From Phytohabitans aurantiacus (GTDB lineage: Bacteria > Actinomycetota > Actinomycetes > Mycobacteriales > Micromonosporaceae): DNA of 64,000 nucleotides. The position numbers and the translations under genes were made by a program. The first letter of the stretch is position 1, and each line of letters starts with the position of its first letter. The notes under the pieces are model-generated. The model made no database searches. It saw nothing but the letters and a program-made list of their open reading frames with translations, and was not told the origin of the DNA. The stretch lies in NCBI RefSeq assembly GCF_027923225.1, contig NZ_BSDI01000035.1, positions 3,776 through 67,775 on the forward strand, written 5' to 3'. Positions 42,496-50,368 of this stretch are shown piece after piece.

Positions 42496-45371
42496 ACGGT
42501 GCCGGCCTGGTCGCGAATCGTGATACCCAGGCGGCGGGCCCAGGTGCCCAGCTCCTGCGGGATCGGGGCGCTCTGGATCGGCACTTCGAGGACCATCGGA
42601 CCTTGGAGGCGCTGGCCGACGAGGTTGCCGTAGAGCTGGCGGTTTCGTGGCGTGTCGGCGATGAGGTTGCCGGGCCCGTACTTGTCGAGGAACTCGTTGA
42701 CGTACTCCTCGACCCGCTCCGGCCGGATGCTGGCGAGCTGCGTCTCCTTGCGCGAGACGATCGCCTGCCCCGGGGTGTACCCGTCGACGATCATGCCGTT
42801 CGCCAGGCGCAACTCTTCGGCGGCGTACACGCCTCGCTGCGCGGCGTTGAAGTCGTTGCCGCGCATCACGCGCTCGGCCCAGCTCTCCACGGGCTCGCGC
42901 GACTCGAGCTCAGGCATGCGGCCCGGCTCCTCGGGACCCGAAGCCGGCGCCTCGTCGACGGCGGACGAGGACGCCCGGCCCTGCTCGCTGAGGTCGGCCC
43001 GGGAGCTCACGCCCGTCGCGTCCGCACGCCTCGACAGGAGGGCCTGCAGCTCGGTGTCGGTGCGCGCGCCGGCGGCGAGGGCGTACAGCTCGTCTTCGTT
43101 GCGCAGACCGAGCATGTACAGGGCGTCCTCTCTGGACAGTCCGTGGCTCTCGACCCGCCGGAGGAAGTCGTCGGCCAGCTCGCGGCTCGGCGAGAGGCGG
43201 GCGTTGGCGGTGCGGCCGAACTCGGCTAGCGTGCCCTCGGTCACGCCCTCGGCGTGCGCGACGCTCACCCGGGGCGTACTGGTGTTGAGCTCGGTCACCG
43301 TGATCCGGGTGGCGCCCGCTTCCGCCTCGACGGCTTCCAGTACGGCGTTCGCGCCCGTGCCGGAGCGGATCAGCCGGACGGTGCCGAGCCCCGCCGCGGT
43401 GATCCCGACGACGCTGAGCACGATGTTGAGCGCGCCCATCGCGATGAGCCCGTGCGCGGCCTCCTGCTGCTGCGCGTCGAGCACCGTCGAGCCGATGCCG
43501 AGGCTGAGCACCTGACCCTGCTCGTACTGCTCCAGCCCTGTGACGATGCCGTAGCCGGCCAGCCCGATGTCGAGCGCGATACCGATGGGCGCCGTGGGCG
43601 GGAAGATCGTCAGCAGCAGCGCGGCGATGGTGGCGAGCCCGATGAGGACGGCCTCCGCCTCGGCGTCCGACGCGGCCCGCTCAAGGTCGTGCCGCACGAC
43701 GGCCTGCACGTCCGGCGGCGCGAGCGGCAGCAGCTCGCGCAGCACCGGGCGCGGGATCGTGTAGTCGAACCCCGGTTCGCGGGTGCGGGCCGCCAGCTCG
43801 GCGAAGTTCGCGCGCCGGGTCTCGATCGCGGTGTCGATCCGGGCGAGCAGTTCGGCGTCGGACACGCGGGAGTTGATGAGGTCTGCGGGCAGGACCTTGA
43901 AGCCCTCCTCGCCGAGCTGGCGCAGCACGGGACGGATCTGTTCGAGCGCTGCGGCCTCCGCGCTGACTCCTGGGTACGCGCCGAGCGGCTGGCCGCCGAC
44001 GTCGGGCGCTGGCGTGTCGGGCTGGAACCCGGGCGGTGGCGTGGGTGCGCCGGATTCCGCCTCGGCCGCTTCCTGCAGCGTCTCCAGCGGGCTCGGGGTC
44101 GCGCCGGACAGGTCCGGGTGGGAGTACTCGAAGTTGATCGCGCCCTGGATCTCGTGGCAGTACTGGCAACCGCCACCGATCTCGTTGCGCGCGACGCGGC
44201 CCTCGACCCGCCGGATGGCCGCGCTGTGCGACCGTGACCGCCGCTCCGCCGCGTCCAACTGGATCGACGGGCGCGGGCCGGTCGCGGCGCGCCTGATCAG
44301 TGCGCGTTCCTGCTCGGCGAGCACCTGCCGGCGCAGCTCTTCGGGGCTGAGCTGCTGGTGAAGGTACGTGCTCCACTCGACCAGCGCGGCCCGGTTGCCT
44401 TCGAGGCGAACAGCGGTGGCGGCCAGTACCAGCCGCCGGAACGCCTCGAAATCGGCGTGCAGCCGCTGGACCATTCCTTCCAGGCTGCTGCGCGCCTCGC
44501 GGGCCTGTGTCGCGGCCGCCGCGCGCTCCGCGAACATGTCCTCGTTCCACGGCACGCCGCCGGGCAGCGGCCCCTGCTCGGCCACCTGGCGCTCGATGGC
44601 GCGCTCCCGCGCGATCTCCCCGTCGATCCGGTCGGCCTCCTGTGCCAGCGCCGCCGACAGGAACTGCGCGCCGTGCAGCCCGCCCTGGGTGACCAGCTGG
44701 AGCAGCAGCGCTCGCCGGCCGGCCTCGTCGGGCGGTACGACGACACCGGCGACCTCGATCGGCGCCGCCGCTGCCGGTACACCAGCGTCCTCTGTGGACG
44801 TTACAGTGCCGCCGGCCGGCTGGCGCTGCACGCGCGGGCCGGCGCCGGCCTGCTGGACCACGTGGGCGAGCTCGTGTGCGAGCAGCCGTACGCCCGGCGC
44901 GGTCGCCGGCTGGTACCGGCCCGGCGCGAACACGACGTCGGTGCCCACGGTAAACGCGACCGCGCCGAGCCTCGCGGGTGCCGGGCTCTCGGTGTGCACC
45001 CGCACCGCGGACAGGTCGCCGCCGAGGTGGTCCTCCATGTGCCCCCGCGTGGCCGGGTCGAGAGGACGGCCGCCGCTTCCCGACGGGCTCGTGGCGGCGG
45101 GCGAACGCGCGGGCTCGACGGGGCCGGCGACGCGATCGGCCATGCGATCCGCTTCCCGCTCGTACTCGTCACCGGGCGGGCCGACGGCCAGCTTGGGCTG
45201 AAGCAGCCGGGCCATCGAGGCGTTGCTCAGCGCGCCCGCGGCGAGCCGCAGCGGGCCGGGCAAAGCCGGTTCCGGCAGGTGCGGCCGATCGGCTGTCGTG
45301 GCACGCTCGCGCTCGGGTGCGGCGTCGTGGTGGGCGCCCACCCGTCCGTCGACCTCGTGCGCGTTCGACAT
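42486..45371 (-). CDS. DUF4157 (eCIS-core) protein with membrane segments, cargo candidate 2
   Basis: 961 residues. The DUF4157 domain is at about 105-175 (ATRGHMEDHLGGDLSAVRVH; zinc motif HELAHVVQQ). A long helical region follows, with a CQYCHEI motif near 405. Hydrophobic segments at about 560-660 (LIGLATIAALLLTIFPPTAP; ALNIVLSVVGITAAGLGTV) could insert in a membrane. The C-terminal part (about 690-961) contains a helical region (SREDALYMLGLRNEDELYAL) and an ending without a recognised toxin family (LGTWARRLGITIRDQAGTVY). ATG 45371 is chosen. This is a strong effector candidate. Confidence 0.85.
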   Translation of the reverse strand: MSNAHEVDGRVGAHHDAAPERERATTADRPHLPEPALPGPLRLAAGALSNASMARLLQPKLAVGPPGDEYEREADRMADRVAGPVEPARSPAATSPSGSGGRPLDPATRGHMEDHLGGDLSAVRVHTESPAPARLGAVAFTVGTDVVFAPGRYQPATAPGVRLLAHELAHVVQQAGAGPRVQRQPAGGTVTSTEDAGVPAAAAPIEVAGVVVPPDEAGRRALLLQLVTQGGLHGAQFLSAALAQEADRIDGEIARERAIERQVAEQGPLPGGVPWNEDMFAERAAAATQAREARSSLEGMVQRLHADFEAFRRLVLAATAVRLEGNRAALVEWSTYLHQQLSPEELRRQVLAEQERALIRRAATGPRPSIQLDAAERRSRSHSAAIRRVEGRVARNEIGGGCQYCHEIQGAINFEYSHPDLSGATPSPLETLQEAAEAESGAPTPPPGFQPDTPAPDVGGQPLGAYPGVSAEAAALEQIRPVLRQLGEEGFKVLPADLINSRVSDAELLARIDTAIETRRANFAELAARTREPGFDYTIPRPVLRELLPLAPPDVQAVVRHDLERAASDAEAEAVLIGLATIAALLLTIFPPTAPIGIALDIGLAGYGIVTGLEQYEQGQVLSLGIGSTVLDAQQQEAAHGLIAMGALNIVLSVVGITAAGLGTVRLIRSGTGANAVLEAVEAEAGATRITVTELNTSTPRVSVAHAEGVTEGTLAEFGRTANARLSPSRELADDFLRRVESHGLSREDALYMLGLRNEDELYALAAGARTDTELQALLSRRADATGVSSRADLSEQGRASSSAVDEAPASGPEEPGRMPELESREPVESWAERVMRGNDFNAAQRGVYAAEELRLANGMIVDGYTPGQAIVSRKETQLASIRPERVEEYVNEFLDKYGPGNLIADTPRNRQLYGNLVGQRLQGPMVLEVPIQSAPIPQELGTWARRLGITIRDQAGTVYN

Positions 45372-45434
45372 TGAGCCGAGTCTGCGCCCAGACAGCCGCC
45401 CCCGGGAAGAGCGTCACGGGCAAGGGCCGCAAGT

Positions 45435-45446
45435 CTGCACCTTTGG
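45435..45446 (-). promoter_or_regulatory. Shared CIS motif CCAAAGGTGCAG, copy 2
   Basis: This is the exact inverted 12-mer of the motif at 40192-40203. It lies in the 113-bp divergent region between the two DUF4157 genes, 63 bp before the start at 45371 and in the same orientation to that gene as copy 1 is to its own DUF4157 gene. A -10-like TAGGCT for the plus strand is at 45473-45478. Confidence 0.5.
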
Positions 45447-45484
45447 GCGAGTCGACCATGGGGTGCTCTTCGTAGGCTGGCGCC

Positions 45485-47041
45485 ATGGCCGCACCACGAC
45501 GAGCGCGCCTGCGATCCAACGTGGCGCAAGAGTCCGAGAAGCCGCCGGCACCGGCACCCGACGACGTACGGGCGGCGTTGACCGCCGTAGGCAGCGCCGC
45601 CATCGCGCGGTGGGCGTCCGGTGAGCACGCCGACGCCGGCCCGATCGTGCTGGGCGAGGCGGCGGTGGGCAACCAGGTCGCGGCCCGTTGGGCGGAACGC
45701 ACCGGCATAGCCAGCGACGCGACCGAGCGGGCCGCCCACGACATGGCTGGACAGGCCCTGCGCGGGTCGGAGTCCGCGCCGCGGGCCGACGCGCCGGCGG
45801 CACGCGACGGCGACCGCCTGCCCGACGGGGTCCGCACGCGCATGGAGGGCTCGTTCGGCGAGAGCTTCGACGACGTGCGCGTCCACGACTCGGAGGGGGC
45901 GCACTCGCTCGCCCGGTCGCTGGACGCCCGCGCCGTCACGGTCGGCACCGACATCTACTTCGACCGGGGCCGGTTCAAGCCGGGCGTCGCGACGGGCGAT
46001 GCCTTGATCGCGCACGAGCTGGCGCACGTGGTCCAGCACCGCAACGGGCAGTTGACGCCCGAGACGGCCGGACGCTGGGAAAACCTGGGCTCTGAGGGCT
46101 GGTCGGTGCCGGGGTGGGGCCGGCACCAGTCGACGGTGTGGGTCGGCAGCGAGTCGGAGTGGCGCGGCGTACTCGACGAGGCCGACAACGACGAGGTCTA
46201 CACCGAGTCGCTGCAAGGGTTCCTGCGTGCCGCCTGCGACCCGGGGATGATCGGCCGCAAGAACCATCAGCTCGGCTGGCCCGACTACCACAACGACGTC
46301 AAGCGGGCGCCCACGCGCGCCGAGATCATGGAGTTTCTCAAGGCCCTCTACGGCCTCGGCGAAGATCTCGACCTGTCGCCGAACTGGCTGTTCGGCAGCG
46401 GCACCCACCTGCGGCTGATGCGCGGAGAGCTCAGCACCTTCGTGACGAAGTACCAGGGCGACCTCATCCAGCTGATCTCCCGGGAAGGCGTCGGCGGCAG
46501 CAAGGTCATCGACCAGGGCGGCGTGGGCGCGGTCGCCGAAGAGGGCGGCAAAGAGGTCCGGGTCAACATGGTCAACTCCGCGATGACCACCGCGGTCGAG
46601 GGGTTGGCGCAGCTCATCCGGGCACACGCCGAGGGCGACGAGGGCGCCAAGAGCGACGCCTACTCCGTGATCAGCAACTCCGGCCTGGTCATCCGCCGCA
46701 CGCTCGACGTGCACGAAGAGGCGATCAAGTTCGAGGGTGAGGTCAACATGTTCCTCATCGACCTCGTGCTCGACGTGACCAAGCTCGACGAGTTGCCCGG
46801 CGTGCAGACGCTGCTGCGCCGCACTCCCACCGTCAAGGGCCTACTGAAGAACACGATCAAGAAGATGGGCGCCAGCGCGGCGAAGAGCGGCAACCCGATG
46901 GAGCAGGCGGACGCCATCATGGCCACGTTCGAAAACGACGTGAAGGAGCTGGGCCCGGCGGCCGGCGTCGACAGCGTGCTCGACGCCAACACCGAGCGCC
47001 TGGCGATCACCACGTTCTCGGCAGCGATGAGCAAAAAATAA
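45485..47041 (+). CDS. DUF4157 (eCIS-core) protein, cargo candidate 3
   Basis: 518 residues. The DUF4157 domain is at about 115-190 (PDGVRTRMEGSFGESFDDVR; VTVGTDIYFDRGRF; zinc motif HELAHVVQH). The C-terminal part is mostly helical with no recognised enzyme family. The ATG at 45485 is chosen. It ends one base before the convergent DUF4255 gene. Confidence 0.85.
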   Translation: MAAPRRARLRSNVAQESEKPPAPAPDDVRAALTAVGSAAIARWASGEHADAGPIVLGEAAVGNQVAARWAERTGIASDATERAAHDMAGQALRGSESAPRADAPAARDGDRLPDGVRTRMEGSFGESFDDVRVHDSEGAHSLARSLDARAVTVGTDIYFDRGRFKPGVATGDALIAHELAHVVQHRNGQLTPETAGRWENLGSEGWSVPGWGRHQSTVWVGSESEWRGVLDEADNDEVYTESLQGFLRAACDPGMIGRKNHQLGWPDYHNDVKRAPTRAEIMEFLKALYGLGEDLDLSPNWLFGSGTHLRLMRGELSTFVTKYQGDLIQLISREGVGGSKVIDQGGVGAVAEEGGKEVRVNMVNSAMTTAVEGLAQLIRAHAEGDEGAKSDAYSVISNSGLVIRRTLDVHEEAIKFEGEVNMFLIDLVLDVTKLDELPGVQTLLRRTPTVKGLLKNTIKKMGASAAKSGNPMEQADAIMATFENDVKELGPAAGVDSVLDANTERLAITTFSAAMSKK

Positions 47042-47042
47042 G

Positions 47043-47627
47043 CTAGTCGGCCGCCGGCGGGATGGCGGAGCCGTGGACCGTGGGCAGGACCTCCTGGACG
47101 GGCGGGCCCATCTTGGTCAGCACCGCGGCGTCCACTGTGGTCGTCACGACCACGTCGAGACCGGGCTTGAGCTGCCCGCCCAGCGCCGACCAGAAGTCGG
47201 AGTTCTCACTGCCGTCGCCGCTGCGCAGCGTCACGGTCGGCAGCGGCCGCACGTCGGCGAACGGCCCGCGCAGGTACTCGACCGCGATCACCCGGTGCAG
47301 CAGCAACGCGGCCAGCACGCCGCCCAGCAACGAGTGCTCGTCGCGCACCTCGCGGGTCCAGGCGGTGATCAGGTAGCGACAGTCCACTCTGGGCAGTGGA
47401 TCACGGCGAAACTTGCGGCCGTTCTCCTCCGCGACGACCTCCTCGCCCCACTCGCGCTCGGCGAGGTTGGGCCGCACGTCCCACAGGTACAGGTTGACCG
47501 TGGGGCGGGACACGCTCGCTGCCCAGTCGCCGTCGGGGGCGTCGAACACGATGTCGACATCGCGCGGCGGCAGCGGCACGACGGCACGCAGGAACGCCTC
47601 CAGCGACTCATCGAGCAGGTGCAGCAT
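47043..47627 (-). CDS. CIS terminator/cap protein (DUF4255, Pvc16/Afp16-like)
   Basis: 194 residues of the DUF4255 (Pvc16 N-terminal) family: MLHLLDESLEAFLRAVVPLP, VNLYLWDVRPNLAEREW, VDCRYLITAWTREVRDEHSL, LLGGVLAALLLH. In Afp and PVC systems this protein ends tube and sheath growth. It overlaps the ATPase gene by 20 bp. Confidence 0.9.
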   Translation of the reverse strand: MLHLLDESLEAFLRAVVPLPPRDVDIVFDAPDGDWAASVSRPTVNLYLWDVRPNLAEREWGEEVVAEENGRKFRRDPLPRVDCRYLITAWTREVRDEHSLLGGVLAALLLHRVIAVEYLRGPFADVRPLPTVTLRSGDGSENSDFWSALGGQLKPGLDVVVTTTVDAAVLTKMGPPVQEVLPTVHGSAIPPAAD

Positions 47628-49545
47628 CGGCGTCTCGATTCACGAGTTCGAAGTAGCGCTCGAACTCTACCTCCGTGCGCAGCCGGCCGAGCTTCTGGAA
47701 CTCGCGCTTCAGGGCCAGCGCGACGTGCCGCATCGTGATCGGTGAGCCGTCTTCGGCGGCGAGGAACGCCGCGCCCAGTGTGGCGTTGCGGATGATGCCA
47801 CCCGAGATCTTGAACTGCCGGGCGAGGAACTCGATGTCGAGTTCGGCGACCGGCGCGCTGGCCGGGAACGAGCGGGACCAGATCGCGCGCCGCTGCTCCT
47901 CCTCGGGCAGCGTGAAGTCGATCGCCGTGGAGATGCGCCGCAGGAACGCCTGGTCGATGTTGCGCTGCAGGTTGGTGGCGAGCACCACGAGGCCGTCGTA
48001 CGTCTCCAGCCGCTGCAACAGGTACGCCACCTCAATGTTGGCGTACCGGTCGTGCGCGTCGCTCACCTCGGACCGCTTGCCGAACAGCGCGTCGGCCTCG
48101 TCGAAGAAGAGCACCAGGTCGCCGGCCGCGGCGGCGCCGAAGATGCGCTCCAGGTTCTTCTCGGTCTCGCCGATGTATTTACTGACGACCGCCGACAGGT
48201 CCACTTTGTACAGATCAAGGCCCAGCTCGCCGGCGACCACCTCGGCGGCCAGGGTCTTGCCGGTGCCGGACGGGCCGGCGAACAGCGCCACGGTGCCGGT
48301 CGACGGCACCGGCGGGAAGCGCCACTGCCGGTACACCACGTCGCGGCGGCGGTGCCGGGCCGCCAGCTCGCGCAGCTGGCGCGCGTCGTCGGGCGGGACG
48401 ATCAAGTCTTCCCAGGTGCGCCTCGGGCGGATCCGCACGGCCACCCCGTCGAGGTGACCGCCGGCCAGCCTGCGCACAGCCGGTGCGAGATCACCTTCTC
48501 CGGCGGCTGCCGCGGCGGCCACCAGGCGCAACTGCTCGCGGTCCAGCCGGTACCCGGGGTCCGGCTCGCGCCCGAGCGCCCGCCACCAGTCGTCGGCATC
48601 GGCTTCGCCGGTGGCCACCCGCACCTCGCGCCACGGCACCGGCGGTACCGACTCCAGCGGCAGCTCGGGCTGCGACGACAGCACCCACGCCAGGTGGTCG
48701 GCGCGCGCGATCGCGTCGCGCCCGGTCGCGTCGAGCGGCGCGGCCAGATCAAGAACCACCACGAGACCACCGAGCGTCGCCTCGCGCACCGTCGCCGCCC
48801 ACTCCGCGCGATTTCCGGGTACCGGACACAGCAGCCGCCCACGCTCTGGCCACCGGTCGTCGACGGCCCGCAGCCGGCTCTCCCGATCACCCCCGTTGAC
48901 CAGCAACAGCCCGCGCTCCGGCGGCTCACCCTGCTCGGCCAACGCCCTGGCGGTGCCAGCCGGCAGGTCGGGGTCGGCCGACGCGTCTCCGGTCAGGTGC
49001 CAGGCGACCCGCGCCGGCAAGGTACAGGTGCGGGTCGCCCACGGACCGGTGGTGCCGACGTCGACAAGCTCCGCGCGGCGCAGGCGGGAGTCCGGGGCCA
49101 CCCCCTCGACGGCCCCGATCCGGTCGAGCGTGGCGAGGGTTACCTGCGGCAGCTGTACCGAATCCTGGACGTATGCCACCAGCCGCTGCCGGGCGGGCGC
49201 CAACTCGACGGCGGCGACGACCGCCAGTACCTCTGCCTCCGCGAACGCGAGAGCGGCGGACCGCGCCAGGACCGCGAACCGTGACCCACCCTCCAGAGAT
49301 TCTTCAAGGTTCTTGCGCGCTCTGTCTACATCGGACCGCACCTGGTCGCGGACCGCCGCCACCCGCTCCACCGCCGGGCCGTCGAGGCCCGGCAGCGTGG
49401 CGAGGATGCGATCGAGATCCTCCTGCCCGACGAACAGGCCCGCGAAGTCGCGTGGCGGCCGGCCCTCGGCGAGCCGGCAGACCAGCGCCTCGCGCTGGAG
49501 CAGCACGTCCGCGAGGACGGTCCAGGGCTCCGGGACGCTCGCCAT
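47608..49545 (-). CDS. CIS AAA+ ATPase (Afp15-like)
   Basis: 645 residues. A long N-terminal region includes a winged-helix-like part. The C-terminal AAA+ domain starts near 400, with Walker A GPSGTGKT (about 424), Walker B LVLFFDEADALFG (about 480), sensor-1 VLATN and sensor-2-type GGIIRN. It is conserved in nearly all eCIS and needed for particle assembly in characterised systems. It follows the LuxR-type gene with a 3-nt gap, so the regulator, ATPase and cap protein form one operon. Confidence 0.93.
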   Translation of the reverse strand: MASVPEPWTVLADVLLQREALVCRLAEGRPPRDFAGLFVGQEDLDRILATLPGLDGPAVERVAAVRDQVRSDVDRARKNLEESLEGGSRFAVLARSAALAFAEAEVLAVVAAVELAPARQRLVAYVQDSVQLPQVTLATLDRIGAVEGVAPDSRLRRAELVDVGTTGPWATRTCTLPARVAWHLTGDASADPDLPAGTARALAEQGEPPERGLLLVNGGDRESRLRAVDDRWPERGRLLCPVPGNRAEWAATVREATLGGLVVVLDLAAPLDATGRDAIARADHLAWVLSSQPELPLESVPPVPWREVRVATGEADADDWWRALGREPDPGYRLDREQLRLVAAAAAAGEGDLAPAVRRLAGGHLDGVAVRIRPRRTWEDLIVPPDDARQLRELAARHRRRDVVYRQWRFPPVPSTGTVALFAGPSGTGKTLAAEVVAGELGLDLYKVDLSAVVSKYIGETEKNLERIFGAAAAGDLVLFFDEADALFGKRSEVSDAHDRYANIEVAYLLQRLETYDGLVVLATNLQRNIDQAFLRRISTAIDFTLPEEEQRRAIWSRSFPASAPVAELDIEFLARQFKISGGIIRNATLGAAFLAAEDGSPITMRHVALALKREFQKLGRLRTEVEFERYFELVNRDADAAPAR

Positions 49546-49548
49546 GGG

Positions 49549-50169
49549 CTAGATGACACCCTCGCGCGTGGCGAGGGCGACCGCCTGCGCTCGGGTCCGG
49601 CAGTTCAACTTGGTGAGCAGGTCGTGGACGACGTTCTTGACGGTGCGCTCGGAGAAGCAGAGATCTTCCGCGATGCCGCGGGTGTCCATGCCGTCGGCGA
49701 GCAGCCGGAGGACGGAACGCTCCCGCGTGTTGAGCTCGGTCGGGCGGAGTTGGGAGTGCTGCCGTACATGCGCGAGCAGCTTGACGAGCATGTCTCCGGG
49801 GAGCGACACGTTGCCGGCGACAACCGCGCGCAGGCTGGTGACCAGCGTCTCCGGGGTCAGTGTGTCGTGCGGCAGCACCGAGCCGACGCCCGCGTCGACG
49901 ATTTCGCGGACGTGCTGCTCGCTGACCGTGCGGATCGTGGCGACCAGCCGGGTGGGCCGGCCGGCCGCGAGCCTTACCGCCCGGCGCAGCGCGCCAGGCT
50001 CGGACTCGAAGATCAGTACATCGAGCCCGGTCATCACCGGTGTGGGCGCCAACCCCATGCTCTCGCCACGCACCACGAACCCTGCCTGCTGGAGGCAGGC
50101 GGACATGCCGCGCCGCACGATCGCGTGACCGTCGTCGATCCACACCGAAGGTGCCGCCTGTGCCTGCAC
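49549..50169 (-). CDS. LuxR-family response regulator beside the CIS
   Basis: 206 residues. The N-terminal receiver-like half has a poor phosphorylation site (VLIFESEPG where an acidic DxD is expected), suggesting an atypical receiver. The C-terminal part is a LuxR/NarL helix-turn-helix (LNTRERSVLRLLADGMDTRG; SERTVKNVVHDLLTKLN). GTG 50169 is the first start. It is a plausible CIS regulator. The stand-alone receiver at 39808-40140 resembles its N-terminal half. Confidence 0.85.
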   Translation of the reverse strand: MQAQAAPSVWIDDGHAIVRRGMSACLQQAGFVVRGESMGLAPTPVMTGLDVLIFESEPGALRRAVRLAAGRPTRLVATIRTVSEQHVREIVDAGVGSVLPHDTLTPETLVTSLRAVVAGNVSLPGDMLVKLLAHVRQHSQLRPTELNTRERSVLRLLADGMDTRGIAEDLCFSERTVKNVVHDLLTKLNCRTRAQAVALATREGVI

Positions 50170-50309
50170 TGGCCACCCCCGGTAGTTGATCGGTCCTCCC
50201 CGGTAACATCATGCGCCGACCAATTCATGACCGACAACGGCGTACCAGAGCGGATTCTGTCGCTTTCCTGTCGCAGCGGATTCGTTCTGGAAGGCAAAGC
50301 GGTTTGCTC

Positions 50310-50338
50310 TTGCCCAAAGAGTTGCCCAAAAGGGCAAC
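50310..50338. promoter_or_regulatory. Repeat-plus-palindrome operator in the regulator/lysozyme divergent region
   Basis: TTGCCCAAA at 50310-50318 is repeated at 50322-50330. The second copy is part of a perfect palindrome GTTGCCC-AAAA-GGGCAAC (50321-50338). It is 31 bp before the ATG at 50369 and 141 bp from the regulator start. It is a candidate site for the LuxR-type regulator. Confidence 0.5.
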
Positions 50339-50368
50339 ATGTTGAGCCGGCCAATTATCGTCGATCCC

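Noticed and set aside
25307..50169. Prophage or type VI secretion system
   Set aside because: There is no capsid, portal, terminase, integrase or holin, and no TssJLM/TssB-C-ClpV set. The DUF4255, DUF4157 and Afp15-like genes identify an eCIS.
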